NCBI GenBank assembly: GCA_023422975.1
Contig: JAFAGF010000038.1
Coordinates: 1 to 12,964 of the forward strand
Direction of reading: 5' to 3'
Source: Pseudomonadota bacterium
GTDB lineage: Bacteria; Pseudomonadota; Gammaproteobacteria; Burkholderiales; Burkholderiaceae_C
Length of the DNA stretch: 12,964 nucleotides
Shown here: piece after piece, positions 1 through 6,806 of the stretch
How the letters are laid out: the number at the start of each line of letters is the position of its first letter
How positions within the stretch are numbered: position 1 is the first letter of the stretch
Notes under the pieces: model-generated
Databases searched by the model: none
Told to the model about the DNA's origin: nothing
The model's input: only the letters and a program-made list of their open reading frames with translations
Made by a program: the position numbers and the translations under genes

Positions 1-85
1 TGGTGATGGCGCAATCGGCGGCCATTGCGGGGGTAGCCATCACACCTGCCGCCAGCACGGCCAGCGTCATCAAAGTCTTCTTCAC
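1..85 (-). CDS. Exported protein, 5' end only (possibly azurin)
   Basis: The first 28 codons of a leftward gene that runs off the window. It begins with GTG at 85, chosen because AAGGA (plus positions 94-98) lies 8 nt upstream; an in-frame ATG at 94 overlaps that site and is less likely. The translation is a classic Sec signal peptide: M-K-K, then a hydrophobic core with LAVLAAGVMA, then P-A-M-A and a likely cut before A-D-C-A-I-T. A mature end of the form A-(D/E)-C-(S/A)-(V/I) with a Cys at position 3 is what azurins show, and an FNR-like box lies upstream, which would fit a blue-copper electron carrier in the periplasm. Only about six mature residues are visible, so azurin is an inference; export is well supported. 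Confidence 0.6.
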   Translation of the reverse strand, partial: MKKTLMTLAVLAAGVMATPAMAADCAIT

Positions 86-228
86 GGTCAACATCCTTTG
101 GAATGGTTAAAAGAGCAAGCTGCAGCATCAAAACACCGCAATCAGCAGACATTCTTAAATAAATATCCACAAAACGTCGGCTTTTCACCGCTACGGGTTA
201 CAGAAGTTTTTATTTCGCTATGATTTTT

Positions 229-242
229 TTGACTCGCATCAA
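229..242 (-). promoter_or_regulatory. FNR/ANR-like binding site
   Basis: The sequence TTGACTCGCATCAA matches the FNR/ANR consensus TTGAT-N4-ATCAA at 9 of 10 defined positions. It lies about 144 nt upstream of the leftward exported-protein gene. A weak leftward -10 candidate (TGTAAC, plus 197-202) would put the centre of the box near -45, close to but not exactly the usual -41.5. Oxygen control of a periplasmic electron carrier is known for azurin in pseudomonads. The link to this gene is inference. Confidence 0.45.
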
Positions 243-283
243 AAGCCAAGGGGCGCAAATACGACAATCGCTTCTATTTGCAT

Positions 284-368
284 AGCTGTTTGCGCTTGCA
301 TTTCTTTGCTTTCACATAGATTTCAATCTGAGAACAATGAATAACAAGCGCAAGCTGCTCCTAAAAAA
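284..368. repeat. Imperfect inverted repeat, copy 1 of a dispersed intergenic element
   Basis: The arm at 284-298 (AGCTGTTTGCGCTTG) pairs with 345-359 (CAAGCGCAAGCTGCT) over 15 positions with one mismatch and one G-U pair. The right arm continues into TGCTCCTAAAAA (356-367), a 12-mer found again exactly at 6872-6883 in the second copy. The arms are 46 nt apart with an AT-rich interior. The shared core and tail suggest a dispersed intergenic family and not a chance hairpin. Confidence 0.6.
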
Positions 369-372
369 GCAA

Positions 373-389
373 AGCACTGCTGCAGTGCT
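373..389. repeat. Perfect 17-bp palindrome
   Basis: AGCACTGC and GCAGTGCT flank a single T at 381. As RNA it can fold with seven base pairs and a three-base loop. Read leftward it is followed after four bases by six T, so it may be a weak minus-strand terminator. A symmetric operator is also possible. No gene ends nearby on the minus strand within the window. Confidence 0.5.
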
Positions 390-541
390 GTATCCAAGGC
401 GACTGCCCTGCACGATGACGAGCCCTGTGGCATGTCCACGCTTCTCCTATAGCGGATAGCATTCGCGCCTGTATTAGCCCCACCCACACATGGCAAGACG
501 GCGCTTTGCATAATTTCCGATCTACTTTGACTTGCGCTGTT

Positions 542-1045
542 GTGAATACTTCTGTTGTTGCTGCACCTGTGTGCCAAGCTACTTTTTCTGAACGCGATTT
601 CCGCAATGCGCTGGGGCAATTTGCCACCGGCGTTGCGGTGGTCACCACGGCCGATGCGCAAGGCAATCCCGTGGGCATGACAGTGAGTTCGTTCAACTCC
701 GTCTCGCTCGACCCCGCGCTGGTGCTGTGGAGCCTGGCCCGCACCTCCGGCAGCTACCCCGCTTTTGCACACAGCAGCCACTACGCCATCCATGTGCTGG
801 CCAGCCACCACAAAGACTTGGCCTTCCAGTTTGCACAGCGCGGCATTGACCGCTTTGAAGGTGTGGACTGGTCAGCCAACGCCCACGGCGTGCCGCTGCT
901 GGCCGATGCCCTGGCCACGTTTGAATGCCGCGCCCGCAGCCAGTACACCGAAGGCGACCACCTGATTCTGGTGGGCGAAGTGCTGGCTTGCCGCCATGCT
1001 GCCGATGCAGCGCCTCTGCTCTACCACGCGGGCCAAATGCGCTGA
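542..1045 (+). CDS. Flavin reductase-like domain protein
   Basis: A protein of about 167 residues of the flavin-reductase-like FMN-binding split-barrel family (HpaC/RutF-like small components). Such proteins reduce free FMN or FAD with NAD(P)H, often for a partner monooxygenase. The family signature begins about 15 residues in: F-R-N-A-L-G-Q-F-A-T-G-V-A-V-V-T-T, then G-M-T-V-S-S-F-N-S-V-S-L-D-P-A-L-V, the usual flavin-binding stretch, and later H-L-I-L-V-G-E-V. The start is uncertain. No candidate has a clear ribosome site. GTG at 542 is chosen because CATAAT at 509-514 could be a -10 element; TTG at 506 (179 residues) and GTG at 569 are alternatives. It is transcribed alone, convergent with minE. 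No partner oxygenase is adjacent, so its substrate cannot be read from context. Confidence 0.82.
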   Translation: MNTSVVAAPVCQATFSERDFRNALGQFATGVAVVTTADAQGNPVGMTVSSFNSVSLDPALVLWSLARTSGSYPAFAHSSHYAIHVLASHHKDLAFQFAQRGIDRFEGVDWSANAHGVPLLADALATFECRARSQYTEGDHLILVGEVLACRHAADAAPLLYHAGQMR

Positions 1046-1085
1046 CGCGATACCCGGTGCCACCCGGCACGGCGCTTGGCGCAAC

Positions 1086-1124
1086 AAAAAACCGCAGCCC
1101 CTTGTCGGGTGCTGCGGTTTTTTT
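1086..1124. terminator. Two-way intrinsic terminator between the flavin reductase gene and minE
   Basis: CCGCAGC (1092-1098) pairs with GCTGCGG (1111-1117), with a further CCC/GGG inside. The stem is flanked by six A on the left and seven T on the right. It therefore works for the rightward flavin reductase gene and the leftward min operon, which converge on it. Confidence 0.9.
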
Positions 1125-1147
1125 GTGCTTACGGACTGGTTGCGGAC

Positions 1148-1411
1148 TTAGCGCGGAGTCTCGGGCAGTTCGATCTTCACTTCCAGCACTTCCAGATTCT
1201 CTTGGCGCTCCAGCTGCACCTTGATGTCTTCGGGGTTGATCGACACGTACTTGGAGATCACCGCCATCAGTTCGCGCTGCAGCGCAGGCAGGTAGTCGGG
1301 CTGGCCCGAGGCGCCACCCACGCGTTCGCGCGCCAGAATGATTTGCAGACGCTCTTTGGCCACCGAGGCCGATTTCTTCTTCTCACCCAACAACATAGAA
1401 ATAATGGACAT
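1148..1411 (-). CDS. minE: Cell division topological specificity factor MinE
   Basis: An 87-residue protein of normal MinE length. MinE stimulates the MinD ATPase at the membrane and drives the pole-to-pole Min oscillation that keeps the division site at midcell. The N-terminal part carries the anti-MinCD region ([12 protein letters not shown]) and the C-terminal part the dimerising specificity domain ([17 protein letters not shown]). It starts at ATG only 6 nt after the minD stop, so the two are translated from one message. It is the last gene of minCDE and is followed by the shared terminator at 1086-1124. Confidence 0.97.
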   Translation of the reverse strand: MSIISMLLGEKKKSASVAKERLQIILARERVGGASGQPDYLPALQRELMAVISKYVSINPEDIKVQLERQENLEVLEVKIELPETPR

Positions 1412-1417
1412 GGCTGC

Positions 1418-2230
1418 TTACCTCCCGCCAAACATGCGCTTGAAGAAGCCGGGCTTGTGGGCCTCGGTAAAGCGCATCGGCTTTTCTTCCCCCAGAAAAC
1501 GGGCAATCACATCCTTGTAAGCCTCGGAGACATCCGAGCCTTCCATGTGCACTGCGGGCACGCCCTGGTTGGAGGCTTGCAGCACGGTCTCCGACTCGGG
1601 AATCACGCCAATCAAAGGAATGCGCAGAATGTCTTCAATGTCCTGAATGGACAGCATCTGGCCGTCTTCCACGCGGTTGGGGTTGTAGCGTGTGATCAGC
1701 AAGTGCTCTTTCACGCTATGGCCATTGGCAGCCTTGTCGGTCTTGGAGCCCAGCATGCCCAAGATGCGGTCCGAGTCACGCACCGAAGAGACTTCAGGGT
1801 TGGTCGTCACCAGTGCTTCATCGGCATAGTGCATGGCCATCAAGGCACCACTTTCAATACCGGCGGGCGAGTCGCAGATGATGAACTCAAACCCCATGCC
1901 AGACAGGTCGTCCAGCACCTTCTTGACGCCTTCTTGCGTCAAGGCTTCCTTGTCACGGGTTTGCGAAGCTGCCAGCACAAACAGGTTGTCGCACTGCTTG
2001 TCCTTTATCAGGGCCTGATTAAGATTGGCTTCGCCCTGAATCACGTTGATCAGGTCATACACCACGCGGCGCTCGCAGCCCATGATCAGATCCAGATTGC
2101 GCAGGCCGACATCAAAGTCGATCACCGCCGTTTTGTGGCCGCGCAGGGCCAAACCAGATGCAAAACTTGCGCTGGTGGTGGTCTTGCCCACGCCACCTTT
2201 ACCAGAGGTCACTACGACAATTTTGGCCAT
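1418..2230 (-). CDS. minD: Septum site-determining ATPase MinD
   Basis: A 270-residue ParA/MinD-type ATPase of normal length. It binds the membrane in its ATP form, recruits MinC, and is released by MinE. The deviant Walker A motif K-G-G-V-G-K-T-T is at residues 11-18, followed by A-V-I-D-F-D-V-G-L-R-N-L-D at about 35-47. The C-terminus (K-P-G-F-F-K-R-M-F-G-G-R) is the amphipathic membrane-targeting helix. The start has AAGGA upstream at suitable distance. It lies between minC (66-nt gap) and minE (6-nt gap) in one leftward operon. Confidence 0.98.
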   Translation of the reverse strand: MAKIVVVTSGKGGVGKTTTSASFASGLALRGHKTAVIDFDVGLRNLDLIMGCERRVVYDLINVIQGEANLNQALIKDKQCDNLFVLAASQTRDKEALTQEGVKKVLDDLSGMGFEFIICDSPAGIESGALMAMHYADEALVTTNPEVSSVRDSDRILGMLGSKTDKAANGHSVKEHLLITRYNPNRVEDGQMLSIQDIEDILRIPLIGVIPESETVLQASNQGVPAVHMEGSDVSEAYKDVIARFLGEEKPMRFTEAHKPGFFKRMFGGR

Positions 2231-2296
2231 GTTTGCTGGGTTCCTTAGAGAAGAATCTTGTAGAAAATTGGTTGTTCAGCGCGGTGCTGCAGGTGC

Positions 2297-3055
2297 TCAT
2301 GCTAAACGCATTGGTTCAATCACCAGCTTTTCACCCTCTAAACGTGCTTGGGCAGGCTTGCCTGCAATGTCCTTGGGTAGATCCGCTTCCAGCGCGCGGT
2401 AGTTGCCAGCAATCGACAACAGTTGCGGCTCCATGCAAGTGCTGAAGATGCGCGCTTCGGTGTTGCCGCGCGCACCCGCCACCGCACGCCCACGCAGGGG
2501 GGCATACACGTGCACATTGCCATCGGCAATCACCTCAGCGCCGTAGCTGACCACGGCCAGCACCACCAGATCACAACCCTTGGCATAGACCTGCTGGCCC
2601 GAGCGCAGGGGCTTGTCAATAATCATGGCGTTGGCCGCAGGGGCGGGTATTTCACGCACCACTTCCACCGGCACTTCGCGGATCACCTCCACCTCGCGCA
2701 CCACTTCCTTGGTGCGCACAGGGTGGGCATCGGGCGCAGGCATCAGCCCGGCATCATGCGCAGCAGCCATCTGCTCGGCCGAGCCATTGCACACGGCCAC
2801 CGGCAAGGTGCGGTGCTTTTTCAACAGCTTGATAAGCTTGGGGAAATCGATCGCCTCCGTGCTGTCACGCACATGCTGCAAATCCACCAGCACCGGATCG
2901 TTGTCAAAAAAATCGGGGTCGTCCGCCAAACGCTGGGCCAGGTCTTTGGCCAAGACGGCAACCTGGGTGTCACGCAATGCCACCGCCATCACCGGCAGTT
3001 GGGCACTTTTAAGGTCAAAGCTGGATCGGGCAGTGCCCTGCGAGTCAACGGCCAT
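2297..3055 (-). CDS. minC: Septum site-determining protein MinC
   Basis: A 252-residue FtsZ inhibitor, activated by MinD. The N-terminal domain (about residues 12-105, starting S-F-D-L-K-S-A-Q-L-P) acts on FtsZ. The C-terminal beta-helix domain (about 143-250) shows R-S-G-Q-Q-V-Y-A and N-V-H-V-Y-A-P-L-R-G-R-A-V-A-G-A. These are the MinD-binding and dimerisation features. Between them is a linker (about 117-137) made of repeated V-x-R-E-(V/I) units. The frame is open 34 codons further upstream, but M-A-V-D-S fits the family and the upstream residues do not. The chosen ATG has no strong ribosome site. A leftward -10-like TACACT lies at plus 3103-3108. First gene of minCDE. Confidence 0.94.
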   Translation of the reverse strand: MAVDSQGTARSSFDLKSAQLPVMAVALRDTQVAVLAKDLAQRLADDPDFFDNDPVLVDLQHVRDSTEAIDFPKLIKLLKKHRTLPVAVCNGSAEQMAAAHDAGLMPAPDAHPVRTKEVVREVEVIREVPVEVVREIPAPAANAMIIDKPLRSGQQVYAKGCDLVVLAVVSYGAEVIADGNVHVYAPLRGRAVAGARGNTEARIFSTCMEPQLLSIAGNYRALEADLPKDIAGKPAQARLEGEKLVIEPMRLA

Positions 3056-3116
3056 GGTGAGGAGTGCGAAAAAAGGAAGGGACGCGAACTCAAAACGCGC
3101 TAAGTGTACCCCGCAA

Positions 3117-3145
3117 GCCCCCTCTGCCCATGCAGCACTGGGGGC
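3117..3145. repeat. GC hairpin between acetoacetyl-CoA synthetase gene and minC
   Basis: GCCCCC (3117-3122) and GGGGGC (3140-3145) are perfect inverted repeats around a 17-nt loop. The site is in the 121-nt gap after the synthetase stop and before minC. No T tract follows on the minus strand, so it is not a standard intrinsic terminator. It could slow polymerase or protect the 3' end of the upstream message. Confidence 0.35.
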
Positions 3146-3176
3146 GCAGCGCAACACCCGGTATCCAGCCCATGCG

Positions 3177-5258
3177 TCACACCGTTTCTGACGCTAGTGC
3201 TTGCTTGCGCTGCGCATAGCCCACAAACCAGTCCAAACTGGCCGGGTTGGCCATGGTGTCTTTGTTGACCACCTTCTCCAAAGGCTGGCCCAGCAACAGT
3301 TTTTTGATGGGCAGCTCCTGCTTTTTACCCGTCAGCGTGCGCGGAATCTCTGCCACCTGCACGATTTCATCCGGCACAAAGCGCGGGGAAAGCGCCTGCC
3401 GAATGGCAGCTGCCAGCTTGGCCTGCAAAGCCGCATCGAGCTGCAGCCCATCGCGCAGCACCACAAACATGGGCATGAAGCTCTCGCGGCCCAGGTATTC
3501 CAAATCCACCACCATGCTGTCCAGCACCTCGGGCAATGCCTCCACCGCACTGTAGATTTCGCTGGTGCCCATGCGCAGCCCATGGCGGTTGATGGTGGCA
3601 TCGCTGCGGCCATAAATGGTGCAGCCGCCTTCCGGGCTCACCTTGAGCCAGTCCCCATGGCGCCACACGCCACCCATGTCTGCAGAGCCCTCACCACCGC
3701 CGGGCTGGCGGCCATGGCCTGCAGGGTACATGGCAAAGTAGCTGCCCAGATAGCGCTGATTGCCCTGGTCACCCCAGAAATACAGCGGCATGGAAGGAAT
3801 AGGCTGGGTACACACCAGCTCCCCCACAGCATCCAGCACGGGCGCGCCCTGCTCGCTCCACGCCTCCACGGCGGCGCCCAGCATGCGGCACTGCATCTCG
3901 CCGGGTTGCTGCGGCAGCTCGCGGTTGCCGCCAATAAAAGCACCGCAAAAGTCTGTGCCGCCCGACAAATTGTTCCACCAGATATCGGCCGTGCCCATTT
4001 GTGCAAACTGCTGCGTGCCCCAAGCCTGCACATCCGGCGCCAGGGGCGATCCGGTGCTGCCCAGGCTGGTGAGGCGCGACAGGTCGCCACACTGCGCCAG
4101 CTCCAGCCCGGTCTTCATGCAATTGGCATAAAACGCCGCACCCGCGCCAAAGCTGGAGACTTGATGGCGCGCAGCAAAGCGCCACAACACCCCCCAGTCC
4201 GGCTGCTCTTTGCTTCCGCCGGGGCTGCCATCAAAGATCACGCAGGTGGTACCCCCCAGCAAGCCTGCCACCTGTGAGTTCCACATCACCCAGCCGGTGG
4301 AGCTGTACCAATGAAAACGCTCACCCCAGCTTTGGGGGTCATAGCTGCAACCGACATCGTTGTGCAAGGCCTTCATGGCCAGCGCCACCACCACAATGCC
4401 GCCGTGGCCGTGGACGATGGGCTTGGGCAGTCCGGTGGTGCCACTGGAATACACAATCCACAGCGGGTGGTCAAACGGCAACCACTGGGGCGCAAACGCC
4501 GTCGTGGCCGCATCGTCACGTGCGACTACATCGCTCCAGCTGGTGCTGTCGTTGACCGCGTGCTGTGCAAACGGCGTGCGCAGCACCAGCATGTGCTCCA
4601 CCGAAGGCAACTGCGCGCGCAGCTCACTGGCGATCTGCCCGCGGTCCATGGCTTTGCCGGCGTAGTACACCCCGTCTACGGCAATCAGTACCTTGGGGGC
4701 AATTTGCTTGAAGCGATCCAGCACCGCCGCCGTCCCCATATCGGGCGAACACACGCTCCACACGCCCCCCACGCTGGCCACCGCCAGAAAAGCCACGATG
4801 GCCTGGGGAATATTGGGCAGGTAAGCCGCCACGCGGTCACCGGGCTGCACGCCCTGCGCCTTCAAGTGCAAGGCCAAGGCAGCCACTTGGCGGCGCAGTT
4901 CTGGCCAGCTCAGCTCCGTCACTTCGCCCAATTCGTTCTCCGCAATCACGGCAGGCATGCCGGCGGCATGTGCTGCATCTACATGGCGCAGCACCTGTTG
5001 GGCGTAATTGACTTGCGCGCCCGGAAACCACTGCGCACCCGGCATCACATTGCAGCCCAGCGCTGCGCTGTGCGGCGTGGGCGACTGCATCTCAAAATAA
5101 TCCCAGATGCTTTGCCAAAAACCATTCAGGTCACTGACGGACCAGCGCCACAACGCATCGTAGTTTTCAAAATGCAGCCCCTGCGTTTGCGCCAGCCAGT
5201 GTTGGTAGCGGCGCATCAGGGGTGTACGGCGAGTATGGGGCATGGTGCTTGAAGACAT
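3177..5258 (-). CDS. Acetoacetyl-CoA synthetase
   Basis: A 693-residue adenylate-forming enzyme (ANL family) of the acetoacetate-CoA ligase type. It converts acetoacetate, ATP and CoA to acetoacetyl-CoA, feeding ketone bodies or polyhydroxybutyrate breakdown products into central metabolism. The N-terminal acyl-CoA-synthetase extension shows F-W-Q-S-I-W-D-Y-F. The P-loop-like V-Y-S-S-G-T-T-G-L-P-K-P is at about 269-280, S-G-G-T-D-F at 432-437, W-R-H-G-D-W at 532-537, and G-R-S-D-A-T-I-N-R-H-G at 550-560. The catalytic lysine region L-T-G-K-K-Q-E-L-P-I-K-K is near 642-653. A glycine-rich insert of about 18 residues (512-530) precedes V-W-R-H-G-D-W. ATG at 5258 is preferred because AGGG lies 8 nt upstream; ATG at 5243 is an alternative. 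It lies upstream of minC on the same strand, but the 121-nt gap makes co-transcription uncertain. Confidence 0.93.
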   Translation of the reverse strand: MSSSTMPHTRRTPLMRRYQHWLAQTQGLHFENYDALWRWSVSDLNGFWQSIWDYFEMQSPTPHSAALGCNVMPGAQWFPGAQVNYAQQVLRHVDAAHAAGMPAVIAENELGEVTELSWPELRRQVAALALHLKAQGVQPGDRVAAYLPNIPQAIVAFLAVASVGGVWSVCSPDMGTAAVLDRFKQIAPKVLIAVDGVYYAGKAMDRGQIASELRAQLPSVEHMLVLRTPFAQHAVNDSTSWSDVVARDDAATTAFAPQWLPFDHPLWIVYSSGTTGLPKPIVHGHGGIVVVALAMKALHNDVGCSYDPQSWGERFHWYSSTGWVMWNSQVAGLLGGTTCVIFDGSPGGSKEQPDWGVLWRFAARHQVSSFGAGAAFYANCMKTGLELAQCGDLSRLTSLGSTGSPLAPDVQAWGTQQFAQMGTADIWWNNLSGGTDFCGAFIGGNRELPQQPGEMQCRMLGAAVEAWSEQGAPVLDAVGELVCTQPIPSMPLYFWGDQGNQRYLGSYFAMYPAGHGRQPGGGEGSADMGGVWRHGDWLKVSPEGGCTIYGRSDATINRHGLRMGTSEIYSAVEALPEVLDSMVVDLEYLGRESFMPMFVVLRDGLQLDAALQAKLAAAIRQALSPRFVPDEIVQVAEIPRTLTGKKQELPIKKLLLGQPLEKVVNKDTMANPASLDWFVGYAQRKQALASETV

Positions 5259-5490
5259 AAACAGCACCCTAGCGCTGCGCTGCACCGCCCGCCATGCCAG
5301 CGTCCCGAATTGACAAACCGCAAGTTTTCAACCGCTCGTCAGCACCGACAGAAGGCGCACCCGCGCCGTGCCATTGATGCAGTGCAAGCCCCATGCCACC
5401 CAAACCGACGCACAATGCGCCGTCAGCACTGACAAAGACCGCCTCCAGACCGGGCCACAATAGGGGCCCACTTTCACAGTGATTGCACAC
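5259..5490. promoter_or_regulatory. Divergent promoter region with a repeated 14-bp motif
   Basis: This 232-nt gap separates two genes that point away from each other, so both promoters should be here. GTCAGCACCGACAG (5338-5351) recurs as GTCAGCACTGACAA (5422-5435), 84 nt apart. The second copy contains the perfect inverted repeat GTCAG-CA-CTGAC. TTGACA at about 5310-5315 resembles a -35 box, but no matching -10 was seen. A paired operator is possible; it is inference only. Confidence 0.35.
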
Positions 5491-6777
5491 ATGTCCATGA
5501 ACACCGATGTCCTTATCGTGGGCGCGGGCCCTGCCGGCCTGTCGCTCGCCATCTCTTTGGCCCACGCGGGCCTGCAAGCCACGGTGCTGGAACTGCAGGG
5601 TGAAGCCCAACTGGCCAGCCCCGCGCCCGATGGCCGCGAGATTGCCCTGACCCACCCCAGCGTGCAGACCTTGCAGCGCCTGGGCACCTGGGCACGCCTG
5701 CAAGATCACGAAATTGGTTCCATCCGCGATGCCATCGTGCACGACGGCCCGGTGGGTGCGCGCTCCACGCTTGACATCGTCGCCGAGGGCAGCGGTGCCG
5801 ACTATCTGGGCCGCATCGTGCCCAACTTTGCCCTGCGTCGCACGGCCTGGGAAGTGGCCAGCAGTACCGAAGGCGTGACCATCATCACCGGCGCACGCGT
5901 CACGCAAGTGACCACCACCGACACCCACGCCGAAGTGCACTACACCCAGGACGACAACGGTGTGCGCGTGGATGCCGCCCCGCTTAAAGCCCCGCTGGTG
6001 GTGGCCGCTGACAGCCGTTTCTCCGGCGTGCGCCGCATGCTGGGTGTGGGCACCCAGATGACCGACTTTGGCCGCAGCGTGATCGTCTGCCGCCTGAGCA
6101 CCACGGTCTCGCACGACGACAAGGCCCATGAGTGCTTTGGCTATGACCGCACCTTGGCCATCCTGCCCGTGCAGCCCGACCCCGCTACCGGCGAGCTGCT
6201 GTGCTCGGCCGTGGTGACCACCGATTCGGCCGATGCGCAGCAACTGATGCAGCTGTCGCCCGAGGACTTTGCCGCCCACGTGCAAAACCACTTCCAAAGC
6301 CGTCTGGGCGATATGCAACTGGTGGGGGAGCGCCACATTTACCCCCTGGTCGCCACCTACGCCCACCGCTTCAGCGGTGAGCGCTTTGCCCTGCTGGGCG
6401 ATGCTGCAGTGGGCATGCACCCCGTCACCGCGCACGGCTTCAACCTGGGGCTGTCGGGTGTCGAACGCCTGACCGCCTGCATCGTGTCCGCACACGCCGC
6501 AGGCCAGGACTGGGGCAAGGCCGCCGTGCTGGCCCCTTACGCCCAAGGCCACCACCGCCATGCCTGGCCGATCTTTCAAGGCACCAACACGGTGGTCAAG
6601 CTGTTCACCGATGCGCGCCCTGTGCCCCGTTTGGTGCGCACGGCCATCATCGAGGCCTCGCGCCGCATTCCCCCCATCAAGGCGGCCATCGTGGCCCAGC
6701 TCACCGGCCGCAACCCCTGGACGCTGATAGGCAAGCAGTTGCCCCGCCCACCGTTTTTTCCGCGCAACAGCCGCTGA
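5491..6777 (+). CDS. FAD-dependent UbiH/UbiM-family hydroxylase
   Basis: A 428-residue flavoprotein monooxygenase of the UbiH/UbiF/Coq6 family, which hydroxylates the benzoquinol ring during ubiquinone synthesis. The dinucleotide-binding motif V-G-A-G-P-A-G is at about residues 10-16. D-G-R-E-I-A-L-T-H follows near residue 47. The second FAD motif reads A-L-L-G-D-A-A-V-G-M-H-P-V-T-A-H-G-F-N-L-G-L, where classical UbiH/UbiF members have G-D-A-A-H; from memory this M-H-P-V-T-A-H-G-F-N variant fits the UbiM branch, which is reported to have relaxed ring-position specificity. The middle D-G motif appears as A-A-D-S-R-F-S-G-V-R. Starts at GTG 5479, ATG 5491 and ATG 5497 are all possible, without a strong ribosome site. 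UbiM is the best guess; another family member is possible. Confidence 0.85.
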   Translation: MSMNTDVLIVGAGPAGLSLAISLAHAGLQATVLELQGEAQLASPAPDGREIALTHPSVQTLQRLGTWARLQDHEIGSIRDAIVHDGPVGARSTLDIVAEGSGADYLGRIVPNFALRRTAWEVASSTEGVTIITGARVTQVTTTDTHAEVHYTQDDNGVRVDAAPLKAPLVVAADSRFSGVRRMLGVGTQMTDFGRSVIVCRLSTTVSHDDKAHECFGYDRTLAILPVQPDPATGELLCSAVVTTDSADAQQLMQLSPEDFAAHVQNHFQSRLGDMQLVGERHIYPLVATYAHRFSGERFALLGDAAVGMHPVTAHGFNLGLSGVERLTACIVSAHAAGQDWGKAAVLAPYAQGHHRHAWPIFQGTNTVVKLFTDARPVPRLVRTAIIEASRRIPPIKAAIVAQLTGRNPWTLIGKQLPRPPFFPRNSR

Positions 6778-6784
6778 AAAAATC

Positions 6785-6804
6785 GCACTCAAAAACATGA
6801 GTGC
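6785..6804. repeat. Hairpin just after the UbiH/UbiM-like gene
   Basis: GCACTCA (6785-6791) and TGAGTGC (6798-6804) form a perfect 7-bp stem with a six-base loop, beginning 8 nt after the stop codon. No T run follows directly, so it is at best a weak terminator. It abuts the larger inverted repeat at 6807-6884, and together they probably form the 3' end of this message. Confidence 0.5.
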
Positions 6805-6806
6805 CT

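Larger units (their letters stand above)
86..541. other. Long intergenic region with repeat, palindrome and regulatory site
   Basis: No convincing gene lies here; the open frames at 323-811 and 361-744 on the minus strand run antisense into the flavin reductase gene and look like shadows. The stretch is AT-richer than its neighbours at 120-370. It holds the leftward promoter region of the exported-protein gene with the FNR-like box (229-242), an imperfect inverted repeat (284-359), a perfect palindrome (373-389), and CATAAT (509-514), a -10-like hexamer just before the flavin reductase gene. Confidence 0.6.

Noticed and set aside
1076..2248. Plus-strand open frame of 390 codons antisense to minD and minE
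   Set aside because: It lies opposite two certain genes, is rich in His/Gln/Arg as expected for the complement of high-GC coding DNA, and shows no domain.
3056..3157. 34-codon upstream extension of minC
   Set aside because: The residues do not resemble MinC, and the extension covers the intergenic hairpin and a -10-like element.
3177..5258. Acetyl-CoA or propionyl-CoA synthetase as identity
   Set aside because: Total length, the N-terminal F-W-Q-S-I-W-D-Y-F region and the S-G-G-T-D-F context fit acetoacetyl-CoA synthetase better.
5269..6798. Minus-strand open frame of 509 codons
   Set aside because: It is the complement of the hydroxylase gene; composition (His, Gly, Ala, Gln) and lack of motifs mark it as a shadow.
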